A stretch of DNA of 12,802 nucleotides, from contig MIAC01000030.1 in the NCBI GenBank assembly GCA_001830475.1, positions 1-12,802 of the forward strand, written 5' to 3'. The DNA is from Rhodospirillales bacterium RIFCSPLOWO2_12_FULL_67_15 (GTDB lineage: Bacteria; Pseudomonadota; Alphaproteobacteria; Rhodospirillales; 2-12-FULL-67-15). The translations under genes and the position numbers were made by a program. Under the pieces are notes generated by a model. The model saw nothing but the letters and a program-made list of their open reading frames with translations, was not told the DNA's origin and ran no database searches. Below, one piece after another: positions 7,238 to 12,802 of this stretch. Position 1 is the first letter of the stretch, and each line of letters opens with the position of its first letter.

Positions 7238-8081
7238 CGAGGGCATCCTTGGCGACGGGTTCGGAGAAGCTCGGCGCATGGCCGACGCCGGGAACCGTCA
7301 GCCGCAGCGCGGAGGGAAGCAGCGCACCCATACGCTCGAACGCATCCGCATGGAGGACATCGGAACGCTCGCCCCGCACCAGCAACACCGGCACCGCGCG
7401 AAGCGCTGAGAACAGCGCCAACAAGTTATAACCGCCGGTGCCGCTTGTCAGCAACGGTTTCACCAGCCGCACGTCCCAGTCGGGGCGGAGCAGGCCATCG
7501 TGGTTCTCGCGATAGGTGGCTTGCGCGATCTTCAGCCAATCGCCGTTGGTGTAAGCTGGCAGGTTGGGAAAATTCGCGCGCAGCTTCGCCACCGCCGCGT
7601 TCCAGTCGGGAAGCGGCCCGGCGTCCTGCATGTATGCGACGATGCGATCCAACCCCCGGATGCCGATCTCGGGGCCGACGTCGTTGATCACGGCGCCGGC
7701 CAGAGCGGCCGGCATCGCCACCGCCATACCGGCGGCAAGGATCCCGCCCATGGACGTTCCGATCGCTACCACCCGGCCGACGCCGGCGACGGCGAGGAGA
7801 TGACGAATATCCTCGAGGTAGGTCCGCGGGTGATAGTTGCGCCAATCGGGATCGTAGTCGGACTGGCCGCGACCGCGGTAATCGGGGCACAGCACCCGCC
7901 GCGTCGCAGCCAAGCGCCGGGCGATCGCGCCGAAGTCGCGCGAATTGCGCGTCAGGCCGGGAAGACACAATACCGGCGTGCGCGGCGCGAACGGATCGCC
8001 GGAATCGCGGAAGTAAAGGCTCAGCCCGTCGCGGCTGGTGAAGCGTCGGTCGCGGAAGGGGGGCGAAGCCGTATCCGTCAT
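7215..8081 (-). CDS. Alpha/beta fold hydrolase
   Basis: Cytoplasmic alpha/beta hydrolase of 288 residues; substrate unknown. The oxyanion region is VLCLPGLTRNSRDF near the N-terminus, followed by CPDYRGRGQSDYD. The nucleophile elbow is GTSMGG with the central serine, the acid is probably the Asp in RGERSDVL, and the histidine is in GVGHAPSFSEP, so a full Ser-Asp-His triad is present. A serine nucleophile argues against a haloalkane or fluoroacetate dehalogenase, which use aspartate, and suggests an esterase, lactonase or C-C hydrolase. The ATG overlaps the HAD gene stop by four bases (ATGA), and its own end overlaps the PLP enzyme gene by 23 bases. No signal peptide is visible. Confidence 0.9.
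   Translation of the reverse strand: MTDTASPPFRDRRFTSRDGLSLYFRDSGDPFAPRTPVLCLPGLTRNSRDFGAIARRLAATRRVLCPDYRGRGQSDYDPDWRNYHPRTYLEDIRHLLAVAGVGRVVAIGTSMGGILAAGMAVAMPAALAGAVINDVGPEIGIRGLDRIVAYMQDAGPLPDWNAAVAKLRANFPNLPAYTNGDWLKIAQATYRENHDGLLRPDWDVRLVKPLLTSGTGGYNLLALFSALRAVPVLLVRGERSDVLHADAFERMGALLPSALRLTVPGVGHAPSFSEPVAKDALDDFLRSL
7246..7250 (-). promoter_or_regulatory. Shine-Dalgarno site deciding the start of the PLP enzyme gene
   Basis: On the minus strand AAGGA lies eight bases before the ATG at 7237 and inside the end of the alpha/beta hydrolase gene. The in-frame ATG at 7246 directly touches this site and so is a poor start. Confidence 0.5.
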
Positions 8082-8779
8082 AAACCGAGCAGGCGCGGTA
8101 CGTCGGCGAGGACCCGCGCTTCCGCCGCGATTTTGCCCGGCAGGTTTTCCGGCGGAGCGCCGGTCCGGTTGATCCAGACGGAGCGCAGGCCGAAGCGCGC
8201 GCCGGCCCAGGCATCCCAGGCGTTGGAGGAGACGAAGCAAATCGCCGCCGGATTGAGCTTGAGGGTTTTGGTCGCGAGACGATAGACGCGCGGATCGGGC
8301 TTGTAGATTTTCAGCGAATGCACCGACAGCACATGGTCGAGCAGGGGAGCAAGGCCCGCGCTCTTCGCCGCCGCGCGCAGCATCGCGGGCGTACCGTTGG
8401 AGAGGATCGCGGTCTTGAAGCCCGCCTGCTTGAGCGTGCGCAAGCAGGCGGCGGCGTCGGGATAGGAGTCCAGGTTGCGGTAGAGTTCCATCAGCTTCCG
8501 GCGCAAAGCCGGATCGCCCTTCATCCCCGTCGCCGCCAAGGCGTAGTCGAGCGCGTCGCCGGTCAGCTTCCAGAAATCGGCGTAATCTCCCATCAGGCTC
8601 CTGAGCCAGGTGTACTGCAACTGCTTCGTCCGCCAGATATCGGCGAGCGGCCCTGACTTGTCGCCGAGATCGTCGGCGGCGGCCTTGGCCGCCGCCGCCA
8701 CGTCGAACAGCGTACCGTAGGCGTCGAACATGCACGCTTTGATGCCGCGAAGCGGATTGACGACTTTGCCCATTGGCAT
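8078..8779 (-). CDS. Haloacid dehalogenase type II (L-2-haloacid dehalogenase-like HAD hydrolase)
   Basis: HAD-superfamily enzyme of 233 residues resembling (S)-2-haloacid dehalogenases, which convert L-2-haloacids to D-2-hydroxyacids. Motif I is FDAYGTLFD with nucleophile D19; the cap region has IWRTKQLQYTWLRSLM; motif II is LSNGT; motif III is K160 in KIYKPDPRVY; motif IV is FVSSNAWDA. The nine catalytic residues I recall for L-DEX YL (D10, T14, R41, S118, K151, Y157, S175, N177, D180) all have counterparts at a constant offset of nine: D19, T23, R50, S127, K160, Y166, S184, N186 and D189. An ATG at 8773 is an alternative start. It begins three bases after the slt stop and overlaps the next gene by four bases. 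Natural substrate is unknown; halogenated acids are inferred from residues. Confidence 0.92.
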   Translation of the reverse strand: MPMGKVVNPLRGIKACMFDAYGTLFDVAAAAKAAADDLGDKSGPLADIWRTKQLQYTWLRSLMGDYADFWKLTGDALDYALAATGMKGDPALRRKLMELYRNLDSYPDAAACLRTLKQAGFKTAILSNGTPAMLRAAAKSAGLAPLLDHVLSVHSLKIYKPDPRVYRLATKTLKLNPAAICFVSSNAWDAWAGARFGLRSVWINRTGAPPENLPGKIAAEARVLADVPRLLGL

Positions 8780-8782
8780 TTC

Positions 8783-10807
8783 TTAGCGTTTCAAGTCGCG
8801 CTCGGCAATCTCGGCCGCGTGCGAGCCGCCGTTGCCCTTGAGCCGGTAGACCTGGAGGTTTTCCAGAACCCGCTGCACGTAATTGCGGGTCTCCTCGAAG
8901 GGGATCATCTCGATCCAATCCACGGCGTCCTCGACCCCGGTGCGGGGATCGCCATGAGCCTTCAGCCACTCGCGTGCGCGTTTCGGTCCGGCGTTGTAGG
9001 CCGCCAGCGCCAGTACGTATGAGCCTTCAAACTCGGCGATCACATCGCGCAAGTAGGCTTGGCCGAGCTTCAGATTGTATTCCGGTTCCGACAGGCGGCC
9101 TGGACTGTGCGAAATTTTCAGCGCGCGGGCGGTTTCGCTCGCGGTCTTGGGCATTAATTGCATCAACCCTTGCGCGCCGGCGCGGCTGACGGCGTCCGCC
9201 TGGAACGCGCTTTCCTGGCGCACGACCGCGAATACCAGCGGCGATTCGGGCAGAGATCGTCCCTTGCCATCGGCGGGCAACGCCGGCAGGCGCAGCGTCG
9301 GATAGCCGGATTCGGCCAACTCGACGCCGCTGCGGCTGGCGCGCTTGGCGACCTGGATCGCCACTTCCTCGCGCTGCAAGGCGCGCGCCAATGCCGCGGC
9401 CAAACGCCGCCAGCCGGGAGTGTCCTTGACCTCGGCGAGCTGGAGGATGAAGGGCCGCACCTCGTCGCTGTATCCAAGCGCGTGGAGTAGGCGCGCCGCG
9501 CGGGCGAGTTCGTGCGCCTTGAAATCCTGGACCTCGCCGGAGGTCGGTTCCGGCTCGACCGGGAGTTTGAGCCGCGCATCCATTCCGAGTTTTGCCGCCG
9601 CGAGCTGGCCGTAGAAAACGGTGGGTTGGGTCGCGGCGGTGCCATACCAGGTCGCGGCTTCCTGCGAATTTTTCATCGCTTCGGCCGCGCGCGCGATCCA
9701 ATAGGCGCCGCGCGCCTTGCTCACCGGATAGACGACCGCCCCGTGCATCGCCTTGAAGTGATCGATCGCCATCGCGGGGTCTTGCAGGAAGCGGAGCGCG
9801 ATCCAACCCGCCAGCCATTCGGCCTCGGCGTAGGGCGCGGTCTGCGCCGGCGAAAGGCCGTGCGCCTTGACCAGCCGGTAGGCGTCGCCGATATACCCTT
9901 CGCGCAAACCCCGGCGGGCGAGGATGGCGCGCTCTTGCCACCAGAGATCGGCACGCTCCAGGTCCTGGGGCGGGTTGTCGAAAATCTCCCGCGCTTCCTG
10001 GTACTTGCCCTTGACGCGGCGCCAGCGCGCGCGTTCGTACAGCAGCCCGGGGTCCTGTTGCAGCTCCGGCGGCACGCGCGCGACCAAGCGATCCACGTTA
10101 CCCTGGCGGTGGCGCAGCATGAGGCGAGCCTCGGCCAGCGCGCGCTTGGCCGGATCCACCCGCCACATCAGGCGACGGGCTTCCTCCACCTTGCCGTCCC
10201 ACAGCAGGCGGTCGAGACGCTGGGCGTGGTCCTCCTTGGTCAGGATTTTGCCGTGGCGCTTCAGGATCGCGCGCTCCTGCGCCTTGGGGAACGAGCCCGA
10301 GACCCACGCTTCCCGGAGCAGCGCCTTGCCGCGTTCGGGCGTGCCGGTCGCCAGCAAGGCCTCGGCGTAGCGAATCTTGCCGATGGCGCTGCCCGGCGGA
10401 TGGCGGTGGAACCAGTCGAGCACGGCGGCGGGGGGCACGTCCGGACCGATCGATTCCTCGACCCGGCGCCGGAGCTGGGTCTGCATCGGCCAGTGGTGGT
10501 TCTCCTCGTAGAAGCGGGCGACGCCGAAGAAAGGCACCGGCACGCCCTCGCGCACCAGCCCGAGCCATTGGACGAGCTTGAGCAGCATCGGGTCCTTGGC
10601 GGCGCGGGCGGCGAGTTCGGCCTTGGCCCATTGCCCGGCGCCGACCGCCTGAAACGCGGTGTGCGCGATCTTGGCGTCGGAGGCGTGGGCGAAAAGACCG
10701 GGGGGGAGCGCGGCCGGGCTCGCGGCGAAAGCCGCGAGAGGAGCGGCCGAACACAGGAAACCCGCGAGCAAGGCGGCGGGCGTCGTTCGCCAAAGATGCA
10801 CGATCAT
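8783..10807 (-). CDS. slt: Periplasmic soluble lytic murein transglycosylase (Slt70-like)
   Basis: Cleaves the MurNAc-GlcNAc bond in peptidoglycan, leaving 1,6-anhydro ends. The protein has 674 residues: a signal peptide (about 1-29, hydrophobic [19 protein letters not shown]), a long helical superhelix (about 35-510) of TPR-like units, and a C-terminal SLT domain (about 520-655). The SLT domain shows VVRQESAF with catalytic E532, [20 protein letters not shown] and [10 protein letters not shown], then [23 protein letters not shown] site five bases before the ATG supports the start at 10807, and a promoter-like sequence lies just upstream. It is first in a minus-strand operon with three cytoplasmic metabolic genes whose link to wall turnover is not obvious. 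Confidence 0.94.
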   Translation of the reverse strand: MIVHLWRTTPAALLAGFLCSAAPLAAFAASPAALPPGLFAHASDAKIAHTAFQAVGAGQWAKAELAARAAKDPMLLKLVQWLGLVREGVPVPFFGVARFYEENHHWPMQTQLRRRVEESIGPDVPPAAVLDWFHRHPPGSAIGKIRYAEALLATGTPERGKALLREAWVSGSFPKAQERAILKRHGKILTKEDHAQRLDRLLWDGKVEEARRLMWRVDPAKRALAEARLMLRHRQGNVDRLVARVPPELQQDPGLLYERARWRRVKGKYQEAREIFDNPPQDLERADLWWQERAILARRGLREGYIGDAYRLVKAHGLSPAQTAPYAEAEWLAGWIALRFLQDPAMAIDHFKAMHGAVVYPVSKARGAYWIARAAEAMKNSQEAATWYGTAATQPTVFYGQLAAAKLGMDARLKLPVEPEPTSGEVQDFKAHELARAARLLHALGYSDEVRPFILQLAEVKDTPGWRRLAAALARALQREEVAIQVAKRASRSGVELAESGYPTLRLPALPADGKGRSLPESPLVFAVVRQESAFQADAVSRAGAQGLMQLMPKTASETARALKISHSPGRLSEPEYNLKLGQAYLRDVIAEFEGSYVLALAAYNAGPKRAREWLKAHGDPRTGVEDAVDWIEMIPFEETRNYVQRVLENLQVYRLKGNGGSHAAEIAERDLKR

Positions 10808-10835
10808 CCGTTCTCCCGAAGGTCCGTCGCCGGGG

Positions 10836-10865
10836 ATTCTAGGCTTTGGCCGGGCCGGCGCTCAA
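10836..10865 (-). promoter_or_regulatory. Candidate sigma70 promoter of the slt operon
   Basis: On the minus strand, TTGAGC (10865-10860) and TAGAAT (10841-10836) are separated by 18 bases, a good match to -35 and -10 consensus elements. Transcription would start near 10829 and give a leader of about 20 bases containing the GGGAG ribosome site. It is identified by eye only. Confidence 0.45.
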
Positions 10866-10901
10866 GGGCCGTTCGGGGGCGGAAGCCGCAATCCCGGCCG
10901 C

Positions 10902-10930
10902 TTGCCCCATCCTCGCTCGGGCGGTATCGT
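10902..10930 (+). promoter_or_regulatory. Possible sigma70 promoter of dapA-smpB
   Basis: TTGCCC (10902-10907) and TATCGT (10925-10930) are 17 bases apart; start of transcription would be near 10937, some 37 bases before the dapA ATG. The match is modest, and the proposed -10 is the loop of the inverted repeat described next. Confidence 0.3.
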
Positions 10931-10938
10931 CCGCCCGA
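10917..10938. repeat. Perfect 8-base inverted repeat in the slt-dapA divergent region
   Basis: TCGGGCGG (10917-10924) and CCGCCCGA (10931-10938) are exact reverse complements around TATCGT. It may be an operator over the dapA promoter or a hairpin near the 5' end of the transcript. No T-run follows, so it is unlikely to be a terminator. Confidence 0.45.
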
Positions 10939-10973
10939 AGTGTTCAAATATCGCTAACAAACCAGAGATTGTC

Positions 10974-11849
10974 ATGTTTCGGGGTTCCTTCGTCGCCATC
11001 GTCACGCCGTTCAAGAACGGCCATGTGGACGAATCCGCGTTCCAGGCGCTGGTGGAATGGCAGATCGCGGAAGGAACCGACGGATTGGTGCCGTGCGGCA
11101 CCACCGGCGAATCGCCGACGCTGGACCACGAAGAGCACATGCGCGTGGTCGAGCTTTGCGTCGAGGCCGCAGGGCGCCGCCGCCCGGTGGTCGCCGGCAC
11201 CGGCTCCAACTCGACCGACGAGGCGATCGCGCTGACCCGCCACGCCAAGAAAGCCGGTGCCGACGCCGCGTTGGTGGTCACGCCCTATTACAACAAGCCG
11301 ACCCAGGAAGGGATGTACCTCCATTTCAAGGCGATCCACGACGCGGTCGACATCCCGATCATCATCTACAACATCCCGCCGCGCAGCGTGGTGGACATGT
11401 CGGTCGAAACGATGGCGCGGCTCGCCAAGCTCCCAAATATCGCCGGGGTCAAGGATGCGACCATGGACCTGACCCGGCCGATGAAAACGCGCATGGCGAT
11501 CGGCGACAAGTTCTGCCAGATGTCGGGCGAGGACGGCACCGCGGTGAACTTCCTCGCCGGCGGCGGGCACGGCTGCATCTCAGTCACCGCCAACGTCGCG
11601 CCCCGGATGTGCGCCGAGGTGCAAAAACTCTGGCAAGCCAACAAGACGCAGGAGGCGATCGCCTTGCAGCAAAGGCTGATGCCGCTGCACATCGACCTCT
11701 TCTGCGAAACCAATCCGGCGCCGGCCAAGTACGCCGCGCACCTGCTCGGCAAATGCGCGCCCGACGTGCGCCTGCCCTTGGCTCCGCTTTCCGCGGCGGG
11801 GCGGGAAAAGGTCCGCCGCGCGATGCAGGCCACCGGCCTGCTCAACTAA
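10974..11849 (+). CDS. dapA: 4-hydroxy-tetrahydrodipicolinate synthase
   Basis: First committed step of lysine and diaminopimelate synthesis: condenses pyruvate with aspartate semialdehyde; cytoplasmic, usually a tetramer. The protein has 291 residues, a full TIM barrel. Catalytic residues match E. coli with an offset of one: T43 and T44 in CGTTGES, Y106 in TPYYNKP, Y132 and R137 in IYNIPPRS, and Schiff-base lysine K160 in IAGVKDAT. The [15 protein letters not shown] segment is also typical. The start follows from the family N-terminus ([13 protein letters not shown]); only a weak AGAG ribosome site precedes it. It is divergent from slt and lies four bases ahead of smpB, so the two form an operon. 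Diaminopimelate links it to the peptidoglycan genes nearby. Confidence 0.97.
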   Translation: MFRGSFVAIVTPFKNGHVDESAFQALVEWQIAEGTDGLVPCGTTGESPTLDHEEHMRVVELCVEAAGRRRPVVAGTGSNSTDEAIALTRHAKKAGADAALVVTPYYNKPTQEGMYLHFKAIHDAVDIPIIIYNIPPRSVVDMSVETMARLAKLPNIAGVKDATMDLTRPMKTRMAIGDKFCQMSGEDGTAVNFLAGGGHGCISVTANVAPRMCAEVQKLWQANKTQEAIALQQRLMPLHIDLFCETNPAPAKYAAHLLGKCAPDVRLPLAPLSAAGREKVRRAMQATGLLN

Positions 11850-11853
11850 ACGG

Positions 11854-12321
11854 ATGGCCAAAGACGCCGCGCCGCGCCGCTTCGCCGCCCAGAACCGGCG
11901 CGCCCGCCACGATTACCTGATCGAAAGCACGCTCGAAACCGGACTCCAACTGACCGGCACCGAGGTCAAGTCGCTGCGCGAGGGCCGCGCCAGCATCGCC
12001 GAGGCCTACGCCGGCGAGAAAAACGGCGAGCTTTATCTTCTCAACGCCCACATCCCCGAATATCCCGCAAGCCGGTTCAACCACGAACCGCGCCGGCCGC
12101 GCAAGCTCCTGGTCCATAAGCGCGAGATGCGAAAGCTGCTCGGCGCGGTGACGCGCGAAGGCAAAACCCTGGTGCCGCTTTCAATCTACTTCAACAAGCG
12201 CGGCCGCGCCAAGCTCGATCTCGCGCTCGCGAGCGGCAAGCACAAGGCCGACAAACGCGCGGCGATCAAGGAACGCGACTGGAAGCGCGAACAGGCGAGG
12301 CTGATGCGGGGGAAGGGGTAG
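11854..12321 (+). CDS. smpB: SsrA (tmRNA)-binding protein
   Basis: Binds tmRNA and brings it to stalled ribosomes for trans-translation; 155 residues, normal length. The N-terminus [22 protein letters not shown] leads into the beta-barrel with [20 protein letters not shown], followed by [12 protein letters not shown] and the [16 protein letters not shown] segment. [20 protein letters not shown] is also conserved. The basic tail ([20 protein letters not shown]) is the part that enters the ribosomal A site in the known family. The ATG is four bases after the dapA stop, and no clear ribosome site precedes it, so translation is probably coupled. No tmRNA gene is visible nearby. Base composition changes sharply right after its stop. 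Confidence 0.97.
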   Translation: MAKDAAPRRFAAQNRRARHDYLIESTLETGLQLTGTEVKSLREGRASIAEAYAGEKNGELYLLNAHIPEYPASRFNHEPRRPRKLLVHKREMRKLLGAVTREGKTLVPLSIYFNKRGRAKLDLALASGKHKADKRAAIKERDWKREQARLMRGKG

Positions 12322-12735
12322 GGGGTAAACTAAATTGCATTTATATTTTCATATATGTTCAAGATAATTGTCTACGATATCCCATGTTCTTCTAAATAGT
12401 TCTACACGATCATCTGAAGTCACCGGCGTAATTTCACCGTGACGTAATGGGCCTGCGGCACGTTTAACAAAGTTAATAGTCTCTTCATCACAACGAACGC
12501 ATTCTCTAAACTTCTGCCATTGAGTCGTTTTGTCTTCTTTGTCGATTCCATATTTCTCTCCGCAGTGATGCCGGAGCGACTCAATGGCCCTGTAGCAATA
12601 AAACGCGGTATCTGTCGGATATTTCATAGCCATCACAAGATCGTTAAAACACCTATGTAGTAAGATTCCGTTCTCGCCAACGATCTTTTTTCTGATTGAC
12701 GTAATTTTTGCATTAAGGAACCTCTGAACAAGTAG
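12322..12735. other. AT-rich islet downstream of smpB
   Basis: From shortly after the smpB stop, GC falls to about 41% by hand count over 12361-12720, against about 65% in the end of smpB. Codons with A or T at third positions dominate the minus-strand frame in it, unlike every other gene here. No integrase, insertion-sequence ends, tRNA or obvious direct repeat at the edges was seen. This suggests acquired DNA, but the mechanism is not visible. Confidence 0.7.
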
Positions 12736-12801
12736 CGCGTTTATGGCGCGACGATGGCGTTTCTCGGCCGGGGACGCCGTGGAGGTTCGCGATCGGACCG
12801 G
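12349..12801 (-). CDS. Uncharacterised protein, possibly HEPN-like (5' end not in window or truncated)
   Basis: I do not firmly recognise this gene. The minus-strand frame is open from the stop at 12349 to the window edge (150 codons). The only in-window start candidates are a GTG at 12636 and ATGs at 12633 and 12627, none with a ribosome site. Upstream of these the translation still looks like real protein (VQRFLNAKITSIRKKIVGEN and LLHRCFNDL), so the true start is probably farther upstream or the gene is cut. The rest includes TAFYCYRAIESLRHHCGEKYGI, a WQKFRE segment, and PLRHGEITPV followed by RTWDIVDNYL. Its all-helical look, an R-x6-H pattern and a C-terminal RHG resemble HEPN-type proteins of toxin or defence systems; this is a weak inference. 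The stretch beyond about 12735 is GC-rich and may not belong to it. Confidence 0.5.
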   Translation of the reverse strand, partial: PVRSRTSTASPAEKRHRRAINALLVQRFLNAKITSIRKKIVGENGILLHRCFNDLVMAMKYPTDTAFYCYRAIESLRHHCGEKYGIDKEDKTTQWQKFRECVRCDEETINFVKRAAGPLRHGEITPVTSDDRVELFRRTWDIVDNYLEHI

Positions 12802-12802
12802 G
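12743..12802 (+). CDS. Possible start of a further + strand gene (3' end outside window)
   Basis: After the AT-rich islet the sequence is GC-rich again. An ATG at 12743 opens a frame of 20 codons (MARRWRFSAGDAVEVR...) with native-like GC-rich third positions running off the window. The closest ribosome-site-like sequence, AAGGAA near 12715-12720, is too far away. It conflicts with the minus-strand frame over the same bases. Too short to identify. Confidence 0.22.
   Translation, partial: MARRWRFSAGDAVEVRDRTG

Noticed and set aside
6392..7687. 431-codon open frame on the + strand opposite the PLP enzyme and hydrolase genes
   Set aside because: It spans two well-supported genes on the other strand and shows only Arg/His/Ala-rich shadow sequence.
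9512..10957. 481-codon open frame on the + strand opposite slt
   Set aside because: Antisense to a full Slt70-like protein with signal peptide and SLT domain; composition is R/G/A-rich without a domain.
12322..12742. tmRNA gene or tRNA-type attachment site next to smpB
   Set aside because: I looked for an acceptor stem, a CCA end, a tag frame and repeated edges around the AT-rich islet and saw none.
1..12802. CRISPR array, rRNA, insertion sequences
   Set aside because: No regularly spaced repeats, rRNA-like sequence or transposase reading frame was found on either strand.

Overview
The window is high-GC (about 65% or more over most of its length), densely packed bacterial chromosome. It looks like an alphaproteobacterium, probably of the Rhodospirillales type. 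The evidence is the GC-rich codon use, many start/stop-overlapping gene pairs, the divergent slt / dapA-smpB arrangement typical of Alphaproteobacteria, and the M23 peptidase plus bactofilin pair. Taxonomy is inferred from gene style and order only.

Left part (1-3136, + strand): one operon of an ABC importer of the nitrate/cyanate/bicarbonate (NrtA/CmpA/CynA) class. It comprises a substrate-binding protein cut by the window edge, a permease and an ATPase, each overlapping the next by 1-4 bases. A complete cyanase gene (cynS) with a strong ribosome binding site follows. The layout points to cyanate uptake coupled to its breakdown to ammonia and CO2. The next pair, pgpA and a stand-alone CinA C-terminal domain gene (pncC-like), lies on the minus strand, overlaps by 4 bases, and ends tail-to-tail with cynS.

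Middle (4158-6229, + strand): a divergent region of about 300 bases with two small dyads, then a membrane-anchored coiled-coil M23 (LytM-type) endopeptidase and a bactofilin that starts inside its last codons. Together they suggest local control of peptidoglycan shape.

Right-middle (6239-10807, minus strand): a four-gene operon, read from right to left. It encodes a periplasmic lytic transglycosylase (Slt70-like), an L-2-haloacid dehalogenase-type HAD enzyme, an alpha/beta hydrolase and a serine racemase/threonine dehydratase-like PLP enzyme. The last three are joined by overlaps. A credible sigma70 promoter precedes slt.

Right end (10974-12321, + strand): dapA and smpB, divergent from slt. 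Immediately after smpB the base composition drops to about 41% GC for roughly 400 bases. This AT-rich islet holds a minus-strand open frame with no upstream stop before the window edge. It encodes a protein I do not firmly recognise (weakly HEPN-like). The last about 65 bases are GC-rich again and may contain the start of another gene. No tRNA, rRNA, CRISPR array or insertion sequence was found.
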